From contig WSYB01000006.1 of the NCBI GenBank assembly GCA_009773645.1, forward strand, positions 124,001 through 188,000: a DNA stretch of 64,000 nt, given 5' to 3'. Below are positions 36,413 to 48,649 of this stretch, piece after piece. The stretch's first letter is position 1; each line of letters opens with the position of its first letter. Made by a program: the position numbers and the translations under genes. Origin of the DNA: Geobacteraceae bacterium. GTDB lineage: Bacteria > Desulfobacterota > Desulfuromonadia > Geobacterales > Geobacteraceae. The notes below the pieces were generated by a model. It searched no databases and was not told the DNA's origin. It saw nothing but the letters and a program-made list of their open reading frames with translations.

Positions 36413-38536
36413 ATGATGCCTGCCAAAAATGAAACGGCCTTGAAAGTCCTCACGTATACCGTCGGGCTCATCCTCCTTGGGCTGTTTGCAGAGGCCTTTT
36501 TTCCTTCACAAATGGAGAGGGGTCTCCTCCTTGCTAGGCTCATGCACCTGTGCATGGCGCTTCTCCTCGTAATCGTGCTTATCCTCCTCGGCCTTATCAG
36601 CAAAAAATCGAGGAAACTCGAACTGGCTGCCCACTCCCAGGAAATAACCGAGATGCAGCGGGAGGTGGACAGGACCGTTCTCCGCTACAAGAGCCTCCTG
36701 GAGGGGGCGGGTAACGCCATATTCGTCTTTAATGCCGAAACCGGCATCCTGGAAGAGGTGAACCGAAAGGGGACCGAGCTTCTGGGGTACAGCAAGGAAG
36801 AGATGGCGGCCCTGCGCGGCAAGGATCTCGTGCAGGAAGAGGACCAGGAAAAATTCACTTCCCTGGTGCTCAGGGTCAGACGCCGCGGCAGGTTCCGTCT
36901 GGAAGGGATAACCTTCAAACGGAAAAGCGGCGACCGTTTCCAGGGGGAAATCGAAGCCAGGCTCATCGACCTCGGCGATGAAAAAGTGGTGCATGCCATC
37001 GTCCGTGACATGACGTCCAAGCGCCGGGCTGAGCGGGAGATACGGCAGCGCAACCGGGAGCTTTCCATCCTGAACAACTTCATAGCGAGGGCCAACGAGA
37101 GCCTTGAGCTCCAGACGGTACTCGACGTAACCCTCCGGGAAACCATCGAAGTGTTCGGTGTCGAAGGGGGGGTTATCCACCTTCTGGAACCGGAGAGAGA
37201 ATGCCTGGCTCTGGCCGCCACCCATGAGATATCTCCGCTGCTAAGGCCCGAAATAGAGAATTGCAGTCTTGGCTCGGAGAACCCTTGCCGTATCGTTACC
37301 ACCCAGCACTGTCACACCGTTGAGGATTTTGCCGGAACCCCCTGCACAATAGGGCAGCTGGCGGCAGCAGACGGCTGGCGCTCTTCCGCAGCAGCGCCTC
37401 TCCTTGCCAAGAACCGGCTGATAGGGATCATGCATATCATGACCCGCAAGGAGCACCGTTTTACCTCCGAAGAGATGAATTTATTCACCGCGATCTGTAC
37501 TCAGATAGGGATCGTCATCGAGCACGCACGTCTTTTTGAAGAGCTGAACTGGAAGAACGAAGAACTTCTCCGTTCCCACAGGCTATTGGAAAAAAGCAGT
37601 CACCAGTTGTCCCTTTCCCAGAACAGGCTCAAGAAGAACCTGGCGCTGGTTGAGCGGGCCAACCTTGAACTGGAACGGCTTGACAGGATGAAGAATAACT
37701 TTCTCGGCATGATTTCCCACGAATTCAAGACCCCCTTGACCGGCATCATGAGCAGCGCGGAGTTCCTGCTGGACACCCTTGAAAACCTCAACGATGAGGA
37801 AAGCCGGCTCCTGGACATGATCCTCAAGGGGGGGGCACGGCTTAACGAGATCGTTACCGATCTTCTCAAAGTGGCCAGGCTGGAGGCTGCAACCTTCCCC
37901 GTCACCAAAACGGCCTTGCGACTGGCGGACATCCTGGACCCTTTGCAGGAGCAGTTTGAGCCGCTGTTAAATGAACGCAATCAGCAGATTGTTTTTGACA
38001 ATCTGGACGCGCTCCCGTATTTCAGCGGAGACAGGGAGTATCTGGAGGAGGTCTTTTTCCGGCTGCTGGAAAATGCCATCAAGTTCAGTCGGGACGGCGG
38101 GGAAATAGTCGTGTCGGCCAGGGTAAGCGATAGTAAAACACTGGCGGGGAAGAGGGAGATTCTGTTCCGCTTCAATAGCGCCTTTTACGACCAGATGGGC
38201 GACACCTGTTACCTGGAAGTGGAAGTGCGGGACAGCGGCGTCGGCATCGATGCCGATGAGCAGCTCAAGATATTCGAAAAATTCTACGAGGTCGGCGAAA
38301 TCCGCCATCACTCCAGCGGCAGGCACAAATTCCTGGGTAAAGGGACCGGCCTGGGGTTGACCATTGTCAAGGGAATGGTCGAGGCCCACGGCGGGATGGT
38401 GTGGGTGGAAAGCCCGGCCCAGAGTACGGGGAGTTCTTTCTTTGTTCTGCTGCCGCTGGAGGAAAATTTACGTCAGCCGGCCTTTCCCTTTATGCAGGGG
38501 GAGCATGCTCCCGCATCTCCTGAAACCCTCCAATAA
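36413..38536 (+). CDS. Membrane PAS-GAF sensor histidine kinase
   Basis: 707 residues. Two N-terminal membrane helices (about 11-28 and 43-62) with almost no periplasmic loop, a coiled-coil linker, a PAS domain (about 90-215, YKSLLEGAGNAIFVFNAETG), a GAF domain (about 240-380), a second coiled coil, the HisKA domain with H436 in MISHEFKTPLTG, and an HATPase domain (N box ENAIKFS, DSGVGI, GTGLGLTIVKGM). The GAF part has several cysteines (ENPCRIV, HCHTV, TPCTIG), perhaps for ligand or redox sensing. No response regulator is adjacent. Signal unknown. It sits between cinA and recA. Confidence 0.88.
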   Translation: MMPAKNETALKVLTYTVGLILLGLFAEAFFPSQMERGLLLARLMHLCMALLLVIVLILLGLISKKSRKLELAAHSQEITEMQREVDRTVLRYKSLLEGAGNAIFVFNAETGILEEVNRKGTELLGYSKEEMAALRGKDLVQEEDQEKFTSLVLRVRRRGRFRLEGITFKRKSGDRFQGEIEARLIDLGDEKVVHAIVRDMTSKRRAEREIRQRNRELSILNNFIARANESLELQTVLDVTLRETIEVFGVEGGVIHLLEPERECLALAATHEISPLLRPEIENCSLGSENPCRIVTTQHCHTVEDFAGTPCTIGQLAAADGWRSSAAAPLLAKNRLIGIMHIMTRKEHRFTSEEMNLFTAICTQIGIVIEHARLFEELNWKNEELLRSHRLLEKSSHQLSLSQNRLKKNLALVERANLELERLDRMKNNFLGMISHEFKTPLTGIMSSAEFLLDTLENLNDEESRLLDMILKGGARLNEIVTDLLKVARLEAATFPVTKTALRLADILDPLQEQFEPLLNERNQQIVFDNLDALPYFSGDREYLEEVFFRLLENAIKFSRDGGEIVVSARVSDSKTLAGKREILFRFNSAFYDQMGDTCYLEVEVRDSGVGIDADEQLKIFEKFYEVGEIRHHSSGRHKFLGKGTGLGLTIVKGMVEAHGGMVWVESPAQSTGSSFFVLLPLEENLRQPAFPFMQGEHAPASPETLQ

Positions 38537-38714
38537 AAGGTTAAGTCGTTTTGTTGTTGAGTAGTCGAATCGTTTATGGTTCCTTTGCCACTCACCCGCC
38601 CGCCAAGTTCGGGCACGCCAAAGATAAGCTTGAAAAGATCGGGAATAATATGCTATGTGTGGGTGCACTCTTACACAACGCCGCAGGTAATGACATTTTC
38701 AGGGAGACTATTTG
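38537..38714 (+). other. recA upstream region
   Basis: 178 bases without a gene. AGGGAGA at 38701-38707 is the recA ribosome binding site. TTGAAA-like and TATG-like boxes occur around 38629-38660, but no convincing promoter can be assigned. I looked for a GGTT-N11-ACC-type LexA box as described for Geobacter and did not find a clean one, so SOS control of recA is not supported by what I see. Confidence 0.4.
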
Positions 38715-39731
38715 ATGCAGGAAAGAGAAAAAGCCATTGACTTGGCAGTAAGCCAGATTGAGAAGCAGTTCGGCAAAGGGGCGATAATGAGGCTCGGCCA
38801 TGATGAGCCTTTGCCGGATGTCTCCGCAATTTCTACGGGCTCACTTTCCCTGGATTTGGCGCTTGGAGTCGGCGGGGTTCCCAGGGGCCGCGTTATTGAG
38901 ATCTTCGGCCCTGAATCATCGGGCAAAACCACCCTGGCGCTCCATATTATTGCAGAAGCCCAGAAGCTTGGAGGCATAGCTGCCTTTGTCGACGCAGAGC
39001 ATGCGCTGGACATAGGCTATGCCAGAAAACTTGGCGTGAAAACCGACGATTTACTGGTTTCCCAGCCGGATACCGGCGAGCAGGCCCTGGAAATAGGCGA
39101 GATGTTGGTAAGAAGCGGCGCGATCGACGTGCTGGTGATAGATTCAGTGGCGGCGCTGGTTCCCAAGGCCGAAATTGAGGGTGATATGGGGGATTCTCAT
39201 ATGGGGCTGCAGGCGCGCCTCATGTCCCAGGCACTGAGAAAATTGACCGCCATCATATCCAAGTCCAACTGCTGCGTCATTTTTATCAATCAGATCAGGA
39301 TGAAGATCGGGGTCATGTTCGGCAACCCTGAAACCACTACGGGGGGGAATGCATTGAAGTTCTACGCCTCGGTACGCATGGATATCAGGAAAATCGCGAG
39401 CCTCAAGCAGGGAAACGACGTCATCGGCTCGCGCACCAGGGTGAAGGTCGTAAAGAACAAGGTGGCTCCACCTTTCAAGGAGGTCGAGTTCGATATCCTT
39501 TACGGCGAGGGGATTTCCAGGGAGGGGGATCTGCTGGATCTGGCGGTGGAGAAGGGAATCGTCGACAAGAGCGGCGCCTGGTTCTCCTACGGCAAGGAAC
39601 GGATCGGCCAGGGACGGGAAAACTCCCGGATATATCTGAAAGAAAATCCCGCAATCCTTGGGGAAATCAAAGAAAAGCTGCTGACGCAGTCCGGCTTGTC
39701 CACGATCCCGGCAGCGGAGGGGAAGTCGTAA
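38715..39731 (+). CDS. recA: Recombinase RecA
   Basis: 338 residues from ATG 38715; the TTG 3 bases upstream is less likely. Walker [10 protein letters not shown], Walker B-type LLVIDSV-like strand ([15 protein letters not shown]), [30 protein letters not shown]. RecA forms filaments on single-stranded DNA, drives strand exchange and triggers LexA cleavage. pilT follows after 3 bases and recX, its inhibitor, is two genes downstream, so one transcript is likely. Confidence 0.97.
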   Translation: MQEREKAIDLAVSQIEKQFGKGAIMRLGHDEPLPDVSAISTGSLSLDLALGVGGVPRGRVIEIFGPESSGKTTLALHIIAEAQKLGGIAAFVDAEHALDIGYARKLGVKTDDLLVSQPDTGEQALEIGEMLVRSGAIDVLVIDSVAALVPKAEIEGDMGDSHMGLQARLMSQALRKLTAIISKSNCCVIFINQIRMKIGVMFGNPETTTGGNALKFYASVRMDIRKIASLKQGNDVIGSRTRVKVVKNKVAPPFKEVEFDILYGEGISREGDLLDLAVEKGIVDKSGAWFSYGKERIGQGRENSRIYLKENPAILGEIKEKLLTQSGLSTIPAAEGKS

Positions 39732-39734
39732 TTC

Positions 39735-40889
39735 ATGGAACTGAACGAGATTCTTACCATAGCGGTAAAGGCAAAAGGCTCGGACATCCATATAAAAACC
39801 GGCTTGCCGCCGGTAGTACGCATAGACGGCAAACTGCGTCCCATCCCCAATGCCCCCCGCCTTGCTCCCGATGCCGTTACGGCCATGGCCCATGCCATAA
39901 TGAACGAACGGCAAAAAAAACATTTCGAAGAGCATTATGAAGTGGACCTTGCCTACGGTGTCCCGGGTCTGGGGCGTTTTCGCGTCAGCGTCTATTCCCA
40001 GCGGGGGACCGTTGCCATGGTGTTCCGCTCCATCCCGTTCGGCATTCCGTCGCTTGAAAGCCTCAATCTCCCCCCTGCCCTGAAAAAGATCGCCATGGAG
40101 GAGCGCGGTCTCGTTCTCGTCACCGGCACCACCGGCAGCGGCAAATCTACCACCCTGGCGGCGATGATCGATTACATCAATGAAAATCGCACCTGCAATA
40201 TTATTACCGTCGAAGACCCGGTGGAGTACCTGCATAAAGACAAGAAGAGCATCATAAGCCAGCGCGAAGTGGGGTTCGACACCGTTTCGTTCGGCAGTGC
40301 CCTGAAGAGCGCGTTGCGCCAGGACCCGGATGTCATCCTGGTGGGGGAAATGCGTGATTACGAAACTATCGAGACGGCCATGACCGCTGCCGAAACGGGC
40401 CATCTGGTCATGTCGACCCTCCACACCCTCGATGCCGCTGAAACGGTTAACCGGATCATTTCCGTGTTCCCCCCCTTTCATCAACGGCAGGTCAGGATGC
40501 AGCTTTCCGGTGTGATCAAGGGGGTCATCTCACAGCGGCTGGTTCCCAGGGCGGACGGAAAGGGGAGGGTGCCGGCCGTTGAAGTGATGATAGGCACCGC
40601 CCGCATCCGGGAGTGCATTGACGACAAGGAAAAGACCAAACAGATTCCGGAGGCCATAGCCCAGGGGGTTGTCTCTTACGGGATGCAGACGTTTGACCAG
40701 TCCCTCATGCAGCTCTACACGAAAAAGCTTATCACCTATGAAGAGGCCATGCGTCAGTCTTCCAACCCGGACGACTTTGCCCTCAAGGTTTCCGGCATTT
40801 CTTCCACTTCCGACGCCACCTGGGACCAGTTCGAAAAGGAAGGGGAGACGGAGGGCGGAGGAGAAAAGCTGGATGTAGAAAAATTCTGA
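39735..40889 (+). CDS. pilT: Type IV pilus retraction ATPase, PilT family
   Basis: 384 residues. Walker A GTTGSGKST (131-139), Asp box/Walker B region (DPDVILVGEMRDYETIETAM), His box (TGHLVMSTLHTLDA), and the N-terminal PAS-like domain (KGSDIHIKTGLPPVVRIDGKL). These are PilT/PilU-type features; the C-terminal tail after residue 345 is charged. Geobacter genomes have several pilT copies, so it may not be the main motor. Its place between recA and recX is odd by function but is the order I recall for this group. Confidence 0.88.
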   Translation: MELNEILTIAVKAKGSDIHIKTGLPPVVRIDGKLRPIPNAPRLAPDAVTAMAHAIMNERQKKHFEEHYEVDLAYGVPGLGRFRVSVYSQRGTVAMVFRSIPFGIPSLESLNLPPALKKIAMEERGLVLVTGTTGSGKSTTLAAMIDYINENRTCNIITVEDPVEYLHKDKKSIISQREVGFDTVSFGSALKSALRQDPDVILVGEMRDYETIETAMTAAETGHLVMSTLHTLDAAETVNRIISVFPPFHQRQVRMQLSGVIKGVISQRLVPRADGKGRVPAVEVMIGTARIRECIDDKEKTKQIPEAIAQGVVSYGMQTFDQSLMQLYTKKLITYEEAMRQSSNPDDFALKVSGISSTSDATWDQFEKEGETEGGGEKLDVEKF

Positions 40890-40890
40890 T

Positions 40891-41355
40891 ATGGAAGAGG
40901 CCGAAAAAGCCTTTGTCCGTGCCCTGGGATTTCTTGCCCGCCGCGACCACAGCGAAGCGGAGCTTGTGCGCAAGCTTCGCGAGAAGGGTATTTCAGCCGG
41001 AGTAATCGCGGAGGTTGTCCAACGGCTGAAAGATTTGCGCTATCTGGATGACAGGCGGTTTGCGGAACAGTGGGCACAATCGGCGGTTAAGAGCGGCAGG
41101 GGATACGGCCCGCGCCTCCGTCAGGAGCTTTCCCAACGGGGAGTCGCGAGGGAGATCATTACGGAGGTTCTTGCAGGCATTGCGGCGGAACACGATGAGA
41201 CGGAGACACTGACAGCGCTTATAGCGAGGAAATTCGCCGGCTTTGATCCCATGGCTGCCTCCGACCGGGAAAAGAGGAGGCTGTTTAACTATCTGCAGCG
41301 GCGGGGATTTTCCACTGCCGTTATTCTGGCGTATTTTCATATATATAAACAGTGA
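40891..41355 (+). CDS. recX: Regulatory protein RecX
   Basis: 154 residues, made of three-helix repeats (FLARRDHSEAELVRKLREKGI; LRYLDDRRFAEQWAQS; GRGYGPRLRQELSQRGV). RecX binds the RecA filament groove and limits its activity. It starts 1 base after pilT. The short length is normal for the family. Confidence 0.93.
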   Translation: MEEAEKAFVRALGFLARRDHSEAELVRKLREKGISAGVIAEVVQRLKDLRYLDDRRFAEQWAQSAVKSGRGYGPRLRQELSQRGVAREIITEVLAGIAAEHDETETLTALIARKFAGFDPMAASDREKRRLFNYLQRRGFSTAVILAYFHIYKQ

Positions 41356-41386
41356 AAAGTGAAAGGTGAAAGGTGAAGGGTGAAGG
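41352..41386 (+). repeat. Five tandem 7-bp units before alaS
   Basis: GTGAAAA, GTGAAAG, GTGAAAG, GTGAAGG, GTGAAGG in exact 7-base register, starting at the recX stop and ending 7 bases before the alaS ATG. The GAAGG/GGGG end may act as the alaS ribosome binding site. Unlike the other heptamer arrays of this window it has no inverted partner here; the same unit recurs at 45234. Confidence 0.7.
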
Positions 41387-41393
41387 GGTTAAC

Positions 41394-44030
41394 ATGACGG
41401 GCAAAGAAATAAGGGCAAGATTTCTACAATATTTTCACGAGCGGGGGCATGCGATAGTTCCCAGCTCCAGTCTCATTCCGCACAACGATCCGACCCTTCT
41501 TTTCGCCAATGCGGGGATGAACCAGTTCAAGGATCTTTTCCTCGGCTTGGAAAAACGCGACTATGTGAGGGCCTGCAGCTCTCAGAAGTGCGTGAGAGCC
41601 GGCGGTAAGCATAACGACCTGGAGCAGGTCGGCCGTACCGCACGCCATCACACCTTTTTCGAGATGCTGGGGAATTTCTCCTTCGGCGACTACTTCAAGA
41701 AAGAAGCGATCTCCTTTGCCTGGGAATTCCTGACCAGGGAGCTGGAGCTGGATAAAAGCCGCCTCTACGTGACCGTCTACGAGGACGATGACGAGGCTGC
41801 GGATATCTGGCATACGCAGGAAGGGGTGCCGAAAGAGCGGATATATCGGTTCGGGGAAAAGGACAATTTCTGGTCCATGGGGGACACCGGCCCATGTGGG
41901 CCGTGCACCGAGATCTTCTGGGACCACGGGCCGGGGGTGGGATGCGGCCGCCCTGAATGCGCGGTGGGATGCGACTGCGACCGCTACATGGAGATCTGGA
42001 ACAACGTCTTCATGCAGTTCAACCGGGATGCAGTGGGGACGCTGACCCCTCTCCCCAAGCCGTCGGTTGATACCGGCATGGGGCTCGAGCGGATCGCGTG
42101 TGTTCTCCAGGGGGTAAAGTCCAATTACGACACGGACCTCCTCCAGGGGATTATACAATACGTGGCTCGGCTGGCTGGAAAGGAGTACGGCGCCGACGCG
42201 AAAGACGACGTCTCCATGCGGGTCATTGCCGACCATGCAAGGGCCACGACATTCCTCATCTGTGACGGCATCCTCCCCTCCAACGAGGGGCGCGGCTACG
42301 TGCTGCGCCGCATCATGCGCCGGGCCGCCCGCCACGGGAAGATGCTCGGCTTTGCCGACCCGCTCCTCTACCATACGGTCGATGCGGTGAACGACATCAT
42401 GGCAGAGGCCTACCCGGAGCTTCTCGCCCGCGAGGAGTACATCAAGAAGGTGATAAGGGCGGAGGAGGAACGCTTTGCCGAGACCCTCGACCGGGGGCTT
42501 GCCATTCTCAACGAAGAGGTGGCCCGCCTCAAGGGGGAAAGAAAGAGTGTCATCACAGGCGAGACGGTGTTCCGCCTCTATGACACCTACGGCTTCCCCA
42601 TTGATCTCACCGCCGATATCGTCGAGAGCGAGAGGTTCACCCTCGACGAGGCCGGCTTCCATGCATGCATGGAGCGGCAGCGGGAGCAGGCGCGGGAGCA
42701 CTGGAAGGGGTCGGGGGCAGAGGGGATCGCTCCGATCTTCAAAACCTTACATAGTCAAGGAATTCGCTCTAAGTTTACCGGCTATGATGCCCAAACGGAT
42801 TATTCTGTCGTTAAAGCAATCGTTACAACTGAAGGTAACGAACTGGTAACGGAAGCTAACAGAGGGGAATATATAGAAATAATTACTGATTCAACCCCGT
42901 TTTATGGTGCATCGGGGGGACAGGTTGGAGATACCGGCACTATTTCCAGCGGAAATGGTCAAGTAACCGTTATTGATACCAAACGTCCCTATCCGGATTT
43001 AATCGTTCATGTCGGCTTAGTTGAGAAAGGAACAATAAAAACCGGTGAAGCTGTTGATTTAATTGTTGATTCACCCTATCGGCAGGCCACGGTTCGCAAT
43101 CATACCGCCACCCACCTCCTTCAGTCGGCTCTCAGGGAGGTACTCGGTGATCATGTCAAGCAGGCCGGCTCTCTTGTCAGCCCGGAACGTCTCCGCTTCG
43201 ACTTCACCCACTTCGCCCCCTTGACCGCCGACGAGGTGCGCCGGGTGGAAGAGCTCGTCAACGGCTTCATCATGGGCAACAGCGACGTCCACTCACGGGA
43301 AATGGCCGTGACCGAGGCCTTAGAGAGCGGCGCCACCGCTCTTTTCGGGGAAAAGTACGGCGAGAAGGTCCGGGTGGTCAAGGTGGGGGAGGTGAGCTCT
43401 GAGCTGTGCGGTGGCACCCATGTGCGGGCCGCCGGCGACATCGGCTTTTTCAAGATCGTCACCGAGACCGGCATCGCCGCCGGAGTGCGGCGCATCGAGG
43501 CCTTTACCGGTGTGGGTGCACTGGAATACGTCCAAAGGCTTGAGGAGGAACAGAAGAAAATCGAACACCTCGTAAAGGCCGAAGGGGGGGACCCGGTGGA
43601 GAAACTGGAGAAATTCCTCACCAGGCAGAAAGAACTGCTGCGGGAGATCGAGACGCTCCAGGGGAGGCTCAATGCCTCCAAATCCGATGACCTGCTGGAA
43701 AAGGTGAGAGTGATCGCCGGCATCAAGGTCCTTGCCGCCAAAGTGGATATGGCTGACCCGAAGGGGCTGCGCGAGCTGTCCGATACCCTGAAGGCCCGCC
43801 TGGGGTCGGGAATTATCGTGCTTGGCTGCGAAAGCGACGGTAAGGCCAATCTTCTGGTGGCGGTGACCAAGGATCTGGCTTCCCGCTTCAGGGCCGGGGA
43901 TATGATCAGGTCGCTGGCGCCGACCATTGGGGGAAGCGGCGGCGGCAAGCCTGAGATGGCCCAGGCCGGAGGGAGCGAGCCCCATAATTTGCCCGAGGCA
44001 CTGGAAAAGGTATATTCGCTCATTGGATAA
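41394..44030 (+). CDS. alaS: Alanyl-tRNA synthetase
   Basis: 878 residues from ATG 41394 ([19 protein letters not shown]), the family start; the frame from 41373 begins inside the heptamer repeat. The catalytic domain, tRNA recognition, editing domain with zinc-type motifs ([31 protein letters not shown]) and C-terminal DHHA1 domain ([15 protein letters not shown]) are all present. Bases about 42740-43080 (residues 450-562, the segment between the catalytic and editing domains) are visibly AT-rich, with TTA and AGA codons unlike the GC-rich flanks, suggesting a recombined patch. The frame is intact. Confidence 0.97.
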   Translation: MTGKEIRARFLQYFHERGHAIVPSSSLIPHNDPTLLFANAGMNQFKDLFLGLEKRDYVRACSSQKCVRAGGKHNDLEQVGRTARHHTFFEMLGNFSFGDYFKKEAISFAWEFLTRELELDKSRLYVTVYEDDDEAADIWHTQEGVPKERIYRFGEKDNFWSMGDTGPCGPCTEIFWDHGPGVGCGRPECAVGCDCDRYMEIWNNVFMQFNRDAVGTLTPLPKPSVDTGMGLERIACVLQGVKSNYDTDLLQGIIQYVARLAGKEYGADAKDDVSMRVIADHARATTFLICDGILPSNEGRGYVLRRIMRRAARHGKMLGFADPLLYHTVDAVNDIMAEAYPELLAREEYIKKVIRAEEERFAETLDRGLAILNEEVARLKGERKSVITGETVFRLYDTYGFPIDLTADIVESERFTLDEAGFHACMERQREQAREHWKGSGAEGIAPIFKTLHSQGIRSKFTGYDAQTDYSVVKAIVTTEGNELVTEANRGEYIEIITDSTPFYGASGGQVGDTGTISSGNGQVTVIDTKRPYPDLIVHVGLVEKGTIKTGEAVDLIVDSPYRQATVRNHTATHLLQSALREVLGDHVKQAGSLVSPERLRFDFTHFAPLTADEVRRVEELVNGFIMGNSDVHSREMAVTEALESGATALFGEKYGEKVRVVKVGEVSSELCGGTHVRAAGDIGFFKIVTETGIAAGVRRIEAFTGVGALEYVQRLEEEQKKIEHLVKAEGGDPVEKLEKFLTRQKELLREIETLQGRLNASKSDDLLEKVRVIAGIKVLAAKVDMADPKGLRELSDTLKARLGSGIIVLGCESDGKANLLVAVTKDLASRFRAGDMIRSLAPTIGGSGGGKPEMAQAGGSEPHNLPEALEKVYSLIG

Positions 44031-44067
44031 CGAAGACCGGTTTGAAGCTCGAAACCATAAGGTACGC

Positions 44068-45204
44068 ATGTTTGATCTCAGCCAACAACCTCATGTAGAA
44101 CTCGGCCAGGAGCAGGAGCAGAAGTGCATCCTGGTCGTGGATGATGAGGCGGTAATCCGTGACCTTTGCGTCAAAGCGCTCAAAGGCTACCGGGTATTAC
44201 AGGCAGGCGACGGCGAGGAGGCGTTGCAGCTCTTTGAGAAGGGGGGCATCGATGTAATCCTTACCGATGTGATGATGCCCAAAATGGACGGCATCGAGCT
44301 CCTCAAGCGCCTCAAGGAGATGGAGCCCACTCTGGTGGTCATCATTATGACCGGCTTTGCGGAAAAGGACGTGATACTGAACTCGCTCCGGGCGGATGCC
44401 GACGACTTCATCGCCAAGCCTCTCAATCTTCTTCAGCTCAAGACAGCGGTTGACAAAGCCCTGGTGAAAAAGGCGCTGAAAGAAGAGATTGTCAATCTGA
44501 AAAACCTGGATCGGCTCAAGTCTAATTTTCTTTCCCTCGTCTCCCACAAGTTCCGCACCCCGATAACGGCCATCTCGCTTTTTCTGCAAAACCTGGCCTC
44601 CGGCATTTACGATCCGGAGGACGAGGCCTTTAAACAAAATCTGCGGCTGATCTTTGAAGAGGCATGCTACCTGGAGCGGCTGGTGGCGGACCTCCTCGCA
44701 TTCAGCCATGTCATGGATGCCGTCGGCGGGTTGAAGCTTGGGATGTGCAGTCTCAATGACATCATCCGGGACGTCCTTACGACATCAAAAGCGGCAGCCG
44801 ACAAACCGGGCGTGGAAACATGCCTTGACCTGGAACCACTCCCCCCCATGCAGCTGGAGGTAGAGAAAATAACATTTGCCATCAAGCAGGTAATAGACAA
44901 TGCCTATAAGTTTTCGAAGGATTTTGGCAAAGTCTCTATTACCATGAAGAAGGATGACGGAATGGTTAAGATAGTCGTTGAAGACAACGGCATCGGTATC
45001 GCCAGGGAAGACCTTCCCAAGATATTTGAAAAATTCTTTCAGGTGGACTCCGCACAATCCGGGCAGATAAGGGGGTTCGGCTTAGGCCTTTACTACGCCC
45101 GGGATTTCATCAGGCTTCACGGTGGAAGCATCGCCGTTGAAAGTGAACCGGGAAAAGGTACCAGGGCGACCATCGCGATTTCTGTCCCGGCGCTTTCGAG
45201 TTGA
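44068..45204 (+). CDS. Response regulator fused to histidine kinase domains
   Basis: 378 residues from ATG 44068; an alternative TTG at 44023 overlaps the alaS stop. Receiver domain first (ILVVDDEAVIRD; phosphoacceptor D67 in ILTDVMMPKMDG; K in FIAKPLN), short coiled coil, then HisKA with H160 in LVSHKFRTPIT and an HATPase domain (DNAYKFS, DNGIGIA, RGFGLGLYYARD). The residue after the phosphorylated His is Lys (K161), where HisKA kinases normally have Glu or Asp acting as base, so autokinase activity is uncertain. Soluble. Probably co-transcribed with alaS. Confidence 0.88.
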   Translation: MFDLSQQPHVELGQEQEQKCILVVDDEAVIRDLCVKALKGYRVLQAGDGEEALQLFEKGGIDVILTDVMMPKMDGIELLKRLKEMEPTLVVIIMTGFAEKDVILNSLRADADDFIAKPLNLLQLKTAVDKALVKKALKEEIVNLKNLDRLKSNFLSLVSHKFRTPITAISLFLQNLASGIYDPEDEAFKQNLRLIFEEACYLERLVADLLAFSHVMDAVGGLKLGMCSLNDIIRDVLTTSKAAADKPGVETCLDLEPLPPMQLEVEKITFAIKQVIDNAYKFSKDFGKVSITMKKDDGMVKIVVEDNGIGIAREDLPKIFEKFFQVDSAQSGQIRGFGLGLYYARDFIRLHGGSIAVESEPGKGTRATIAISVPALSS

Positions 45205-45233
45205 CCCGCATTTAATCCCCCCATATCTACTGT

Positions 45234-45283
45234 GTGAAGGGTGAAAAGTGAACAAAGACTGTTATTCACCTTTCACATTTCAC
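45234..45283 (+). terminator. Heptamer array with inverted partner
   Basis: GTGAAGG, GTGAAAA, GTGAA (45234-45252) face TTCACCT, TTCACAT, TTCAC (45265-45283) across a 12-base loop, a stem of 19 pairs with three mismatches. No T run follows, so it is a structured element rather than a classic terminator. It closes the recA-alaS-kinase group. Confidence 0.5.
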
Positions 45284-45379
45284 TCGTCGCGCCCTCAATG
45301 AATATCCCCGCCGATCGTGTAAGCTTCGATTGAAATCGCGGCAAATCGCCCGAAAAACAGGCGTGAGCCCTCTTTGATG

Positions 45380-47554
<2,175 letters not shown>

Positions 47555-47572
47555 AGGGGCAAAGGAAAGACG

Positions 47573-48484
47573 ATGAACAGACATTTCCTGAAACTGAGCG
47601 ATTTCAGCAAGGACGAACTGGACGGCCTGTTTGCCATGACGCGGGAGCTCAAGGCCAAGCAGAGACAGGGAATCGAGCACCACCTCCTCAAGGGGAAGAC
47701 CCTGGCCATGATCTTCGAGAAGTCCTCCACCAGGACCCGTGTTTCATTCGAGGTGGGGATGTACCAGCTGGGGGGGCATCCGCTCTTCATCTCCACCAAG
47801 GATTCCCAGATGGGGCGCGGCGAGCCGATCAAGGACACCGCCCGGGTCATGGCCCGTTACTGCGACGGGGTGATGATCCGCACCTACGGCCAGGAGATCG
47901 TCGAGGAGTTCGCCGGATATTCGTCGGTGCCGGTCATCAACGGCCTCACCGACCTGTTCCACCCGTGCCAGGTAATGGCCGACCTGTTTACGGTCATAGA
48001 GCACCGGGGAAGCTATCAGGGGCTCAAGTTCGCCTGGGTGGGGGACGGCAACAACATGGCCAATACCTGGATCGAGGCGGCCGCCATCTTCGGGTTCGAC
48101 CTCTTCCTTGCCTGTCCGGAAGGGTACGAACCGGACGCGAAGGTCCTGGCATGGGCTCGCGAGCGGGCGACTTCGAAAATCGCCGTGACCCACGATCCCA
48201 AAGAGGCGGCCAGGGACGCGGACGTCCTCAATACCGATGTCTGGGCGAGCATGGGGCAGGAGGCGGAACAATCGGCGCGGGAGAAGGCCTTCGCCGGTTT
48301 CCAGCTGAACGAAGGGTTGCTCGATCCGGCAAAGGGGAACTGCATGGTGCTCCACTGCCTCCCGGCCCACCGGGGCGAAGAGATCACGGACGACGTGATT
48401 GAAGGTCCCCATTCCGCCGTGTGGGACGAGGCGGAGAACCGGCTGCATGTGCAGAAGGCGATCATGGCGAAGCTCATGGGATAG
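47573..48484 (+). CDS. argF: Ornithine carbamoyltransferase
   Basis: 303 residues. Carbamoyl phosphate site EKSSTRTRVSFEVG, ornithine-side motifs HPCQVMADLFT, WVGDGNNMANTW, and HCLPAHRGEEIT. It makes citrulline from ornithine and carbamoyl phosphate. AAAGGAAAG is upstream of the ATG. Followed by a repeat-filled gap of 165 bases before argG. Confidence 0.96.
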   Translation: MNRHFLKLSDFSKDELDGLFAMTRELKAKQRQGIEHHLLKGKTLAMIFEKSSTRTRVSFEVGMYQLGGHPLFISTKDSQMGRGEPIKDTARVMARYCDGVMIRTYGQEIVEEFAGYSSVPVINGLTDLFHPCQVMADLFTVIEHRGSYQGLKFAWVGDGNNMANTWIEAAAIFGFDLFLACPEGYEPDAKVLAWARERATSKIAVTHDPKEAARDADVLNTDVWASMGQEAEQSAREKAFAGFQLNEGLLDPAKGNCMVLHCLPAHRGEEITDDVIEGPHSAVWDEAENRLHVQKAIMAKLMG

Positions 48485-48488
48485 GAGC

Positions 48489-48544
48489 GCCGCTTTTTCG
48501 CCATCTCTGCGTTGCCCTGCGGGAACTCCTTGTGCGACGTGGCA
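48489..48544. repeat. Intergenic repeat after argF, copy 1
   Basis: Begins GCCGCTTTT and ends CTTGTGCGACGTGGC, with GCGTTGCC in the middle. It matches the stretch 57297-57349 after dapB in order and spacing. Both copies start a few bases after a stop codon. Confidence 0.6.
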
Positions 48545-48558
48545 ACCCTCACCCTATC

Positions 48559-48577
48559 CCTCTCCCAAAGGGAGAGG
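48559..48577. repeat. CCTCTCCC-AAA-GGGAGAGG hairpin
   Basis: A perfect 8-bp stem with a 3-base loop between argF and argG. No T run follows. This sequence is a common dispersed hairpin in many bacterial genomes. Confidence 0.6.
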
Positions 48578-48649
48578 CCGCAGGCCGAATCAAAAATCGA
48601 CGCTTCGTGGGATAATACCTGAATAGAAAAGCGAAAAGGAGATAATTCA

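Noticed and set aside
38537-38714. LexA box upstream of recA
   Set aside because: A GGTT-type half-site at about 38578 does not have the matching second half at the right spacing.
39144-40484. 446-codon minus-strand frame across recA and pilT
   Set aside because: Antisense shadow of two certain genes; no recognisable protein pattern.
41352-41386. Heptamer array as a CRISPR array
   Set aside because: Units are 7 bases without spacers; no cas genes in the window. The same applies to the arrays at 28462, 45234 and 53071.
41424-42701. 425-codon minus-strand frame in alaS
   Set aside because: Antisense shadow of alaS caused by GC-rich codon bias.
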